Assembly (NCBI GenBank): GCA_022575985.1
Contig: JAKSXM010000007.1
Span: 37,202,501-37,266,500, forward strand
Source: Anagrus nilaparvatae
Lineage: Eukaryota; Arthropoda; Insecta; Hymenoptera; Mymaridae
Length of the DNA: 64,000 bases
Reading direction: 5' to 3'
The notes under the pieces: generated by a model
Databases searched by the model: none
What the model saw: the letters and a program-made list of their open reading frames with translations, nothing else
Told to the model about the DNA's origin: nothing
Shown here: positions 49,265-59,288 of the stretch, piece after piece
How the letters are laid out: each line of letters begins with the position of its first letter
Numbering within the stretch: the first letter of the stretch is position 1
Program-made: the position numbers and the translations under genes

Positions 49265-50006
49265 AACTAATTATTTATAACAATTAGCTGGTCTATTCTA
49301 GAACTTTTAGCATGGTGCCAAAAATTAAATATTTTTTGTACCAATCAAATAAAACAATGAATTTTCAAAAATTTAACGACGGACAAACCAAGACTCCACT
49401 TGTTAATTAAAAAATTAATTGTTTATAAAAATTTGCTGGTCCATTCTAGAACATTCAGCAAGGTGCCAAAAAGTAAATATTTATTGAGCTAACCAACGTA
49501 AAAAGAATTTTTCAAACATTTAAAGGCGTTGTCCCAAATTTCTATTTGTTAATCAAGTTAATTTTTTATAATAATTACCCGGTCCATTCTAGAACTTTTA
49601 GCATGGTGCCAAAAAGTAAATATTTATTTTATCAATCAAATAAAAAAATTAATTTTTAAAAATTTAACGGCAGGCATCCAAAAGTTCATTTGTTAATTAA
49701 AAAATTGATTGTTTATAATAATTAGCTGATCTATTCTAGAATTTTAAGCATTGTACCAAAAAGTTTAATATTTATTGTTCAAATCAAATAAAATAATAAT
49801 TTTTCAAAAATTGAACGGTGGGCACCCAACACTCCATTTGTTAATTAAAACATTAAATTGCTTATAACAATTAGCTGGTTCCTTTTAGAACATTTAGCAG
49901 GGTGCCAATAAGTAAATATTTATTGTACTAATCAAATAAAACAATAAATTTTGAAAAATTTAGCGGCAGGCACCCAACACTCCATTTGTTAATTAAAAAA
50001 TTAATT

Positions 50007-51455
50007 ATTATTATTATTATTATTCAATTTATTCACAATAGCAAAATACAGTACACTCTTGTTTACATTCATATTTAGTACATATATATATATATAATGA
50101 AATTTTTATATAATAAATTTTTATTTATTTTTTAAAAATTAGTCAACAAGTATAAATATAAATTTTTTTATTTTATTTAAAAATTAGTCAACAAGTATAA
50201 ATATAAGTTATGTATAATTAAATCAAGTATATCTAATAAATTTGAACAAGTATATATTTATAAGTAATAGTGATAATAGTATTAGTTAGTACATAGTTAT
50301 GTAAATATGATTAAATATGTCTTTGGTAAAAATTACACAGCATCACAATCTGTTTCGTTAACTATCTAGGTTTGAGAAGTATAATTTAATACTCTTCTTA
50401 AATCTAGAAAGTGACGGAAGGTCACGATAGCAGGGGGGCAGAGAATTCCATAGATTGGCATACTTGATATGGAAAGAGTTCTTCCCAGAATCTGTTAACA
50501 TTGTGGTGATTTCAAGATCTATGCGGGGCCCTCTAGTAGGCTTGTCAGAGTGATAAGGTTTAAACAATGAAAGAAGTAGAGGGGGTTCTTTCATTCGCAC
50601 CAAACGATACATTATTAGCATGGCAAAAAAGTCTCGGCGGGTGTCAGTGCTTAACCAGTGTAGCTTTTTCCTATAGGGGGTGATGTGCTCATCACGCCTT
50701 AACCCAAAAATATATCTTATTCCTGAGTTCGATAGTCTTTGGAGTTGTTTACGGAGTTCAAAAGACATGTCAGCGTAGACAACTGTACAGTAGTCTAAAT
50801 GAGGTATCACGAGAGACTCAACTAACCTACGTCTCAATAGCTGCGATGTACAGGATTTGATGAACTTTAAACTATATAATGCCTTGTTGACTTTTTTGGT
50901 AACATGGTTGATTTGCTGTTTCCAAGAAAGCGTGTCATCCAAAACAACTCCAAGACTAAGGACCTCATCGACAAACGAAATGGTATCACCTTTGCTGTTT
51001 ACTACGATATCATGGATACCTAATTTTTTGAATTGACTGACTGTGTATGATGTGCCAAAGACAATAGCTTTGGTTTTCTTGAAATTAAGAGAAAGTATAT
51101 TGAGGTCTGACCAGATCGACACTTTATGAGCTGCATCAGTTAAAAGATCAATGCCTTTTTGAATTTGATCTACTGGTACTTGGACATATATCTGTAGGTC
51201 ATCAGCGTACAGTAATCTTAAAATTCTATTGTCAAGGTGTAGTTTAAGATCATTCATATAAATACAGAAAAGTAGGGGGCCCAGAACTGAGCCCTGGGGT
51301 ACACCTATATTAATATCTTGAGGAGCCGATGTTGTTTGTTTGGAAAAAACACATTGCGAACGACCACAGAGATATGACCAAAACCAGGTTAAGGCAGACC
51401 TTGAGAAGCCAATTTCCTGTAGTTTTTTCAGAAGCCTAGACGGGGAAACATTATC
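50007..51455 (-). mobile_element. 5-prime truncated LINE (Jockey/CR1-like) in the satellite
   Basis: Bounded by AATT on both sides (50003-50006 and 51456-51459), exactly where the satellite monomer is interrupted and resumes. On the minus strand it ends in an (AAT)n tail next to 50007. It carries the second half of an RT and the C-terminal domain. The short length and mostly open frame suggest a fairly recent insertion, 5-prime truncated as is usual for LINEs. Confidence 0.9.
50358..51454 (-). pseudogene. LINE reverse transcriptase, C-terminal half (truncated)
   Basis: Open from about 51454 through the RT motif GVPQGSVLGPLLFCIYMNDL and the catalytic YADDLQIYV. It then runs on to TKAIVFGTSYTV, VIPHLDYCTVVY, YIFGLRRDEHITPYRKKLHW and LWNSLPPCYRDL, and ends in a natural stop after LYFSNLDS at 50358. 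The 299-codon stretch from the Met in IYMNDL has no stop. The N-terminal half and endonuclease are missing, so the element cannot move on its own. Motif order fits the Jockey/CR1 group; the exact clade is not certain. Confidence 0.88.
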
Positions 51456-52343
51456 AATTGTTTATAACAATTAGCTAATCTATTCTAGAATTTTTAGCAT
51501 TCTACCAAAAAGATAATATTTATTTTACCAATCAAATAAAACAATAAATTTTCAAAAATTTACCGGCAGGCAGCCAAAACTCCATTTGTTAATTAAAAAA
51601 TTAATTGTTTATAAAAATTAGCGGATCCATTCTAGATTTTTTAGCATGTTGCAAAAAAGTTAATATTTCTTGTATTAATTAAACAAAAACAGAATTTTTC
51701 AAATATTTAACGGCGATTTCCTGTATTTCTATTTGTTAATTAACAAGTTTATTGTTTATAACAATTAGCTGATCCATTCTAGAACATTTATCATGGTGCC
51801 AAAAAGTTAATATTTATTATGCTTATAAATAAAAAAAGAATTTTTCAAAAATTTAACGGCTTTGTCCCAAATTTCTATTTGTTAATTAGCAAGTTTATTG
51901 TTTATAACAATTAGCTGATCCATTCTAGAACATTTAGCATGGTGCCAAAAAGTTAATATTTATTGTGTTTATAAAATAAAAAAAGAATTTTTAAAAAATT
52001 TAACGGCGTTGTCCCGAATTTCTATTTGTTAATCAACAAGTTAATTGTTTATAACAATTAGCTGGTCCATTGTAGAACATTCAGCAAGGTTTCAAAAAGT
52101 AAATATTTATTATACCAATCAAATAAAACAATAAATTTTTAAATATTTAACTGCAGGCACCCAACACTCCATTTGTTAATTAAAAAATTAAATGTTTATA
52201 ACAATTAGCTGATCTATTCCAGAATGTTTAGCATTGTACCAAAAAGTTAATATTTATTGTTTTAATGAAACAAAAAAGAATTTTTCAAAAATTTAACAGC
52301 GCGGTGTTTTCCCAAATTTCTATTTGTTAATTAACAAGTTAAA

Positions 52344-52593
52344 AGCTAATTTCTTGTTTTAAATTAAGATATTCTTAATTTCTCGTTTAAATTAAAGAAA
52401 TTAAGTACGCATCATTATTGAATATTAATTTTCTTGTTTAAAATGTAGGAATTAACGAAATTCTGTTTTACAAATTGGAAATTAGCTGTTTTCTAGTTTT
52501 GAAAATATAAATCAATTCACTCTTTTTTTCTAACGTAGAATTTATACTTCCAAAACTAGAAAATAGGTTTTTTTCATTTTTTAAAATAGAATT
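52344..52593. other. Low-complexity sequence between satellite and polymerase
   Basis: Repeats of TTCTAGTTTTGAAA and its complement occur from about 52490 to 52675, overlapping the end of the polymerase-like frame. No ORF of its own. Confidence 0.5.
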
Positions 52594-54042
52594 TTAATTT
52601 TTTCTGCTTTTAAAAACGTAAATATAGTTATTTCTAGTTTTGAAATGTGAAAATAACCTATTTTCTAGTTTCATGAGGAAAAATTTATAGTTTGATGCTG
52701 AGTGGGAACCTATTGAAAAACATTCGTGAAGTTGGTATGCATTGATCATTTCAGTAACGTTTTCAGTAGGACGTAAAATCGATTCCAAATCTAGGTACAG
52801 AACGAAATAATTCTTTAATTTCTTATGATAATTTTTAATTGATAATATGTTGTCTCGTTTTTCGGGCAGCTTGATGGCGCATTTATTGAATGTACCACAG
52901 ACGACTTTGTAATTTTGTAATTTTTCTTCAAAATAGAATAAATGCAAACACGAGTTACATATAAACTTTTTTATTCTATGCTTACTTAACTGCGACGATA
53001 CAAGTCTAGATAAATCTGTAATAAGACAAAAATGATTGACCCCAAGTCTGGTAATTAATTACTAAATTAATATGTTTCGCACGTTCTTTTTTTGTAATGT
53101 ATGTAGGAAGAATCAAATTTTTCTTTTCAATAATAAAAACATTTATAGAGATTAAATTCAATTTTTCAAATTTTTCAATATCTTTGAAAGTAAATGGACC
53201 TCTGCCAGTTTCATTCCCTATACCTTTAAAATTTAATTTCAATTCACGTAAATTGTATGATCTTGGATCTAATGGATTAATTTTTGTAGGTTTCAAAGAC
53301 GCTGCAATACAAAATAGAAAACCGTTGTTTTCATCAGTTTCAATATTGAGCACAGATTTTGCTGTAAAACGTACCCATGTAGGCAGTTGAACGAAATTGC
53401 CAACTTTCAAAGCTGTATACTTTGCAATTATTAATTGAATAGATATAATCTGATCTAAGCTCCAGCCACTTTTTTCTCCTTGAAATTCTTGCAAAAGCAC
53501 CAGTATTTTCTCCTTGCTAGATTCGTAAGTCGTGTTTAAATCAGACATTCTGATTAAAACTTCATACTTGGAATTAAAAAATTTTTCAATTTTTCAGTAT
53601 TTTTTGAATGCAAAAATCCATTAAATATTATACTTATTTTTACAGAGCCATGTAATTCAAGAGTATTTTTTATATAGTCAATTATAGTTTCTTGACATGC
53701 GTCAAAAAATTCTGAAGGTATTACTTTAAGTTTGCTAAGACAGCACTTTTCAATCGATTCGCAAACACTGATCGAACTTCGATGAATTAAAATCCTAACT
53801 CTCGGTTTGTATTGTTTGCTATTAGTTTATAAGCTTCGATATCCTTATTTGTACTTTCGAAAAATTGTTTTTGACTGATATTATGCCGCTGCGTAGCATA
53901 ATTTTCAATAATCATTTTTAGTTCATCACATTTTTTATTAATATTTTGTTTATTAATTTCTGTAAAATTTTCTCGAAAGTCAACAATACAATTGATCTAG
54001 CTCGATCTTTTTCGATTTAATAATTTTAATATAATCAACCAT
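52594..54042 (-). pseudogene. Polinton DNA polymerase B, N-terminal part
   Basis: Begins with an ATG at 54042 (MVDYIKIIKSKKIELDQLYC, then a stop). Around 53830-53560 a conserved N-terminal stretch (IPSEFFDACQETIIDYIKN, NGFLHSKNTEKLKNF) appears. 53548-53006 is open for 180 codons with VLLQEFQGEKSGWSLDQI, FVQLPTWVRF and FKDIEKFEKLNLISINVF, and 52947-52594 gives FVLYLDLESIL, the exonuclease I D-x-E motif. This is the usual order in Polinton polymerases, which replicate the element by protein priming. Coding fades out near 52680. The remainder is at 31.9-33.0 kb. Confidence 0.87.
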
Positions 54043-55236
54043 CTTGAACTTTAAAAAAAAAAAAATGAGTTTTTAAAGAAAAGCAAATATAAACTCTGGT
54101 ATATTGTATGCTTTTGCAATTGCTTAAATACCCGATTCCAGCCCCCCCACCAGTAAGACTAAATAAAAACAAGGGTTCAAAATACAGTTAAAAAACAAAA
54201 TTAATAGATTTTTTTAAATCCAGTATTTTTGAAGGTAAATAAAGTTTTTTAAAACTCTAGTATTAAAAAAAAAAAAAAAAGCAAAAAAATTTTTTAAACT
54301 CTAGTTTCTTGTATACATAAATTCTTGAAAAAAGATATGGACTATAAAAAATATTGATTTTCTTTAGCGTTTTTTAAAATAAAAAATACAATGCATTATT
54401 TTATTCAGGGTTAGGTATAAGGAGCAGGGGAATGGAATAATACTAAAAAGGAAAAAAAAGTTTCATTTCTTAGAATTTATTAATATGAAATAATATTTTT
54501 TTTTTAATTTTAAATACATTTTTTTAAATTGTATAGCTACAAAATTTTATGTGAATACAGTATATAAAACAAATTATTCAAAATTCATCCCAAATGCATA
54601 ATTTTGCCATTTCAATCTGTTTTTTAATTTCTGCTTCTATCCAGCATGGGCTTTCACGAATTTTCTTCTGCAATTGTTCAAGCAAATGAGAGCACTGGGT
54701 TCTTTCTCACCTGCTCATTAATTTAATTTTTAATAAAATAAAAAAAGAAAAGCAGAAAAATAATATTCTGAAAATTCTGCAGATGGGACAACTTTGACTG
54801 GTCCCGGAAAATTTGTCTAAAACAAAATAAAAAATAATAGAAAATTTTGTGTAAAAAAATCGTCTGCTATGCACAATAAGGTGAGAGAGTTGGGGAGAAA
54901 ATGTGAGAGACGACGGAGTTTGCAAAATTATAGTGTTTCCTAGCGACTTATAATTTTTTGGAGATATTTATTTATTTTATTTATTTTTTAGTGAAATTAA
55001 ATTCATTTTCTAAAAAAAAAAATATCAATTGTGTCGAGAATAAATAATAAAGATATCATAAAAATACTATCAATGTGTAAATTTTTGTGATTCGTTTGTG
55101 AAATAAAATAGCTCCAAATTTGTAATAACATCTTGGCTTATGAAAATGTTACTGCTGCATAATTTATAAGGTTTGCTATTCATAATATTTTATGAAAACA
55201 AGATAGTGTAATATAATATTTATATGCATTTTGCAG
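54043..55236. other. No firm gene
   Basis: AT-rich with A-runs (54049-54064, 54263-54280). A possible short coding piece on the minus strand at 54591-54706 is discussed under rejected items. Confidence 0.4.
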
Positions 55237-55584
55237 TTCTTGTTCAGGAATGTGGGGATCGATGCAGTAATGGTTGTGTGCTGGGGATTGAAAAGTTGTT
55301 GCAAAAGACAAAATACAGCATCTTTATTTACTATTGATGATATTTACTTCATCTGAGCAAGAAAAGCTTTCGCTCTCCATCTATTTACCAAGTGGGTATC
55401 AAACATATTTTTCATTAAAAAATATTGTCTATTTTTACTGAATTCATGATTAACATTTTCAGGAATCCTGTACATGAGGAGCTTTCTAACTTCTAACCAG
55501 GATTTTTATTCTATAGTTATTTTCAAGAATGGGTTTGGTATAAAAGCTAAGTGGACATTAGTACGTCGAGGAACCAAATACTAA
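55237..55584 (+). pseudogene. Duplicate of a two-exon gene end, copy 1 (unknown family)
   Basis: Exon 55237-55395 follows an acceptor (CATTTTGCAG) and ends TGG/GTATCA. A 105-bp intron with tandem CTAAC branch-like motifs and CTAACCAG leads to exon 55501-55584, ending in TAA after VRRGTKY. The frame is closed by a TGA inside the first exon where copy 2 has CGA. The translated parts (SLFTIDDIYF, ARKAFALHLFTKW and a final IVIFKNGFGIKAKW) match nothing I recognise. Probably a decayed tandem duplicate of the next feature. Upstream exons are not found. Confidence 0.5.
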
Positions 55585-55681
55585 AAAAGTTCTTATTCGT
55601 GATCCAAGCATGTAGAAAATTAACAAATTTTCTTCATAAAACAAGATAGTGTAATAAAATATTTATATATTCATTTTGCAG

Positions 55682-56029
55682 TTATTGTTCAGGAATTTGG
55701 GGATCGATGCAGTAATGAATGTGTACTGTGGATTGGACAGTTGTTGCAAAAGACAAAATACAGCATCTTTATTTACTATTGATGATATTTACTTCATGCG
55801 AGCAAGAAAAGCTTTCGCTCTCCATCTATTTACCAAGTGGGTATCAAATATATTTTTTATTAAAAAATATTGTCTATTTCTACTGAATACATAATTAAAA
55901 TTTTCAGGAATCCTGTACATGAGGAGCTTTCTAACGCCTAACCAGGATTATTATTCTATAGTTGTTTTCAAGGATGGGATTGGTATAAAAGCTATGTGCA
56001 CATTAGTGCGTCGAGGAACCAAATACTAA
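55682..56029 (+). CDS. Last two exons of an unrecognised gene, copy 2
   Basis: Exon 55682-55840 (53 codons, acceptor CATTTTGCAG, donor TGG/GTATCA) and exon 55946-56029 (28 codons with stop). Both are open and in phase, with the same lengths as copy 1, 445 bp upstream. The product end would read KAFALHLFTKW then DYYSIVVFKDGIGIKAM and VRRGTKY. No family is recognised and no start codon or earlier exon is visible, so this may be a terminal part of a larger gene. The identical exon-intron layout in two diverged copies supports a real gene; alternative acceptors exist. Confidence 0.45.
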
Positions 56030-56353
56030 AAAAGTTCTCACTAGCGATCCAAGTCTATAGACAAATAAAAATTTTTCTGCATAATAATCCTACGATTATT
56101 CAAATAAATAAGAAGATTTTGAAATTGTAACGAATGGAGTCTTTTTTTAAGACTGACTTTCGAAGGACAAAAATTATTTTTGCTTATTATGAATTCTTTT
56201 TTATTTTTTTTGTAACATAAGGTAATACAATAAAAAAAAATTATAACAAAACACAATGGGTTTTTTTAATAATTATTTATTAAATTTAAGAAAATCCTTT
56301 CAATAAGAGACATATATTTAGTTAAAATGATTGTAAATAACAAAAGTATATTA

Positions 56354-56795
56354 TTAATTTTTCCTTTTTTTAATTAGATAGTACCGAAGATCTTGTTCTT
56401 CCTTACTTTTATTTAAATAATATCTTAGATCATTATCTCCCTTTTTATCTAAATAAACTCTCAAATCTTCATCTGTATTACATTCTGGATAAAAATATTC
56501 TGGTAACTCATTTCCATTTTTTGCTTCATTTTTATTTTCTGATTTTTAAACATGAATTTCAGATTTTCTTATGAAATTATTTTTGTTGCTGTCTAAATGA
56601 GTTATGTTTTTATTATCCTGAAAATTCCAAAAATTTTATTATTTGACAGTATTATTTTTTATTATTTTATCATAATCTTTATGAATGAAAGCTTACTTGA
56701 TTATAGATATTTCGTAGTTTATTTTTTCCTTCATATTTGAATTTTACTGCTCTTCGAAGACGATTTAAGCCACCACTTTTGCTTCTCCTAGGCAT
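56354..56795 (-). CDS. Small two-exon gene, hypothetical, one internal stop
   Basis: Exon 1 (56795-56697) encodes 33 residues from ATG, a very basic start (MPRRSKSGGLNRLRRAVKFK), and ends at CAA/GTAAGC. A 79-bp intron ends TTTTCAG/GAT. Exon 2 (56617-56354) encodes 88 codons in the same phase, with a single TAA after IRKSEIHV, then an acidic, Tyr-rich part containing three DLR-x-YL units (DLRVYL, DLRYYL, DLRYYL) before the final TAA. A TATATA box lies about 60 bp upstream and AATAAA-type signals lie downstream. Function unknown. The one stop may be a mutation, or the short 56-residue product may be real. Confidence 0.5.
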
Positions 56796-57116
56796 GATAG
56801 GAATTGATCGCGAAGGGATAAAAAAAATTACAATAGAATTTTCAAGTAATAGGTATATATAACACAGAAATAATAAATTGACTCCTTTTTTACATTGTCA
56901 ATATATGTGCGTGCCAAAAAATAACTTCTTATATTGACTTGTTACCGATCGTCAAATTGTTGCAGCTAATATATTGTTGCATATATTGTAAACAGTTTAC
57001 TAGTCGGTAGCAATTTATTTGTGACTATTATTTCGTTTTTGATATTTTAAAAATATTCTTTGTTTATTGCTGTTGATAATAAGTTTTAGAAAAATATAGT
57101 GTATTTGTAAAAAGAA
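56796..57116. promoter_or_regulatory. Intergenic region between two divergent gene starts
   Basis: 322 bp between the ATGs of the minus-strand gene (56795) and the plus-strand gene (57117). Contains TATATATAA near 56853 (reading toward the minus gene), a pair of ATATTGTTGCATATATTG-like blocks near 56970, and the short inverted motif AAACAGTTTACTAG. A shared bidirectional promoter is an inference from layout. Confidence 0.4.
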
Positions 57117-57277
57117 ATGTCTAACAAAGATAATAACAGTAATCAAAGTAACTCTAGTAAATCGAGGGTGGATAATCGATTTAGACGTGGAATACCTGTT
57201 GAAGAAGGCGAAAGACCCCGATATTGACTTAGCAGTAAAAGAAAAAACCTTAAAATTGTTGCTGAAAAAAAACAGCA
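57117..57277 (+). CDS. Possible first exon of an unrecognised gene, frame-shifted
   Basis: ATG at 57117 (AAAGAAATGT) starts a Ser/Asn-rich peptide (MSNKDNNSNQSNSSKSRVDN) that closes at 57227. From about 57170 a second frame is open and encodes a strongly helical, Lys-rich segment (DVEYLLKKAKDPDIDLAVKE). It reaches a good donor AGCA/GTAAGC at 57277. A one-base change would join the two, so this looks like a recently damaged first exon or two overlapping frames. No family is recognised. It diverges from the gene at 56795. Confidence 0.35.
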
Positions 57278-57727
57278 GTAAGCTTTTTTTTTATGTTTTG
57301 AAGAAATCGGTACACGTAAACTATATGAAATATATTATAATGATATATATCATTATTTACAAAAAAAACATCGTACCCTATCTCAGGCGTTTAGAGTCAG
57401 CTCTCATTCATTCGTTACTTAGGTTTTTAGGCATACATGGCCTCTGGTACGCAAAAAATCGCTAAGTAAATAATAGAATTTATAACTCTCCATAGGTATA
57501 ATAAAATATTATCCCACATCACTAACGAAGAGTATTTTTTTGCTTATTATTACTCTGGTGCAAAAGATCATCTGGTACACTAAATCAGCACTTATTTTCA
57601 GTGATAAATCATCGATAAATCAGCACTGATTCATCGCTAATTCAGGGCTTATTTAGCACAAAAAATTAACAATTTTATGTTTTTTTATTTTAAAAAATTT
57701 TTGAGGGGAGGTTAGAGGGAGTTCAGC
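57278..57727. other. No supported gene
   Basis: The frame that follows the donor (to 57465) contains long stretches of Ile/Lys/Tyr from AT-rich DNA and is probably intron. A short CAGCACTGATTCATCG-type inverted pair lies near 57580-57645. Confidence 0.35.
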
Positions 57728-58215
57728 GGAACCCGAAATTGGACAAGTTTTTCGAAAAAATTATGAATTTTTAAAAGTAGAGAAAGAAATTAGCTGAAGA
57801 TTGTTTCAGGGGGTTTCACAGCTGTGCTAGAATTTTATAATTATATTTTATATTTCAAATTTGCGAACCCAAAATTCGCAATTTTTTTTTAGAAAAAATC
57901 CTTGATCTTTTAAAATTGAAAAAATAATAGTTCAAGACTGTTTTGGGGAATATTTCAGGTGTGCTAAACCAGAATTTTATAATTATATTTTATATTTCAA
58001 ATTTGCGGACCCAAAATTAGCCAATTTTTTTCGAAAAAATTCCAAATTTTTTAAAACTAAAAAAATTATAGTTTAAGACTGTTTTGGGGGGTTTTTCAGG
58101 TGTGCTGAGAAAGAATTTTATAATTAAATTTTAAAATTTATATTTGCCGACCCCAAATTCGACAATTTTTTTAGATAACATCCTTGATTTTTTAAAATTG
58201 AAAAAATAATAGATA
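57728..58215. repeat. ~140-bp tandem repeat, about 3.5 copies
   Basis: Copies start near 57731, 57866, 58007 and 58147 with GAACCCAAAATT-type sequence and share AGACTGTTTTGGGG, CAGGTGTGCT and AATTTTATAATTATATTTTA. Confidence 0.9.
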
Positions 58216-58617
58216 TGATATGATAGTTATGTTAAACTTTATTATCAGAAGGATTAAAATAAATAGGACTGAGGTACAAAAGTACATGTATTTGCGGTTA
58301 ATGAAAAATTAATTTGGTTTCCAAAATTTTCCAAATCAATTGATAACACATAAATTGTTAGATTCTCCCATTTTTTTATTTTATTACAATTTTATACATT
58401 TTATAATCATAGTTATTTCTTCTAGTATTGGAGATGAGTTGTTGATTTTCATTTCAGCCTTTCTAACTGCAACCTGACTAACTATAATTAATTACAAAAA
58501 GTAATAAAATCATATGTTATAACACAATTTTGATTGCAAGTACATCAGAGGAAACCAACAACCAGTAACAAGGTATAGGAGCACATTTCCTATCAAGATA
58601 ATATTTATTTACAGTAT

Positions 58618-58824
58618 ATGGCAAAGAAAGGCCAACGCTATTATACCTGCAAATATCCTAATTGCCAAAACTGTAAAGGAAAAGTAAAAGAAAAATTTAA
58701 AATTTCAAAATACGAAATACTATCAACAAACAAGTCAAATAGCAAAGTAATAGTGACTGTAAATTATACTATCGAATCCAACGAAGAAATCAACTCTAAT
58801 CAATCAAAATCTAGAGATCTTTGA
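58618..58824 (+). CDS. Small ORF upstream of the retroelement gag
   Basis: 68 codons: MAKKGQRYYTCKYPNCQNCK, with three Cys in the first 20 residues, then Lys/Ser/Asn-rich sequence to a stop. It lies in the leader of the gag-containing element and may be part of it. No family known. The AT-poor codon choice is like that of the gag ORF. Could be non-coding. Confidence 0.3.
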   Translation: MAKKGQRYYTCKYPNCQNCKGKVKEKFKISKYEILSTNKSNSKVIVTVNYTIESNEEINSNQSKSRDL

Positions 58825-59015
58825 AAGTATTTAAAGCCGTTATACCACACAATACCATTTAAAGAAATCCATCTACATCTTCGACCAAGCAGTTTCTGGG
58901 AAAATTTTTTTGCCAAGCTGTTTATTACTAAGCTGATAAGCTAAGCTTATAAGCCAAGCCGTAAACCAAGCTGCCAAATCAAAGCTATCCAGTTAAGCCA
59001 ATTTACTACAACATA

Positions 59016-59056
59016 ATGAACATTTGGACTATCATAGCACTTCTGTCCATGTAAGT
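59016..59056 (+). other. Possible short leader exon with splice donor
   Basis: ATG at 59016 starts a 12-residue hydrophobic peptide (MNIWTIIALLSM) cut by a strong donor CCAT/GTAAGT at 59050. This is the form of a signal-peptide start spliced to a downstream exon, as used for envelope mRNAs in some retroelements. No matching acceptor or envelope ORF is visible in the window. Confidence 0.3.
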
Positions 59057-59288
59057 ACCTTATAGTATCAAATAATAAATTAAAACTTCCGAGACATACT
59101 TATATACACATCTAATAAAATCTCAACTAAACTTTATTTAAAATTTTAATTTTTTTTCAAAGCTATATTTTAAATTTTTTATTATTATTATTACTACCTT
59201 TACCGCAAGTTTAATATAATTTCTCAAAATTCCGCCCAAAAAGTTCAACAACCTCTTTAGTTTTAAAACAAAACCTTTTAGAAGTTAT

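Larger units (their letters stand above)
49265..52343 (+). repeat. ~147-bp satellite, forward orientation, main array
   Basis: Marker TATAACAATTAGCTGGTCC recurs every 143-155 bp at 49271, 49422, 49563, 49705 and 49860, and again at 51460, 51608, 51751, 51899, 52047 and 52194. Monomers share TTCTAGAACATTTAGCATGG and TGCCAAAAAGTTAATATTTA. One LINE interrupts it. Confidence 0.93.

Noticed and set aside
54591..54706. Minus-strand open piece ending CWIEAEIKKQIEMAKLCIWDEF-like sequence then stop
   Set aside because: The only nearby splice-like sequence, GAGCAG/GTGAGA, reads better as a donor than as an acceptor and puts a stop at the start of the frame. Too short to support.
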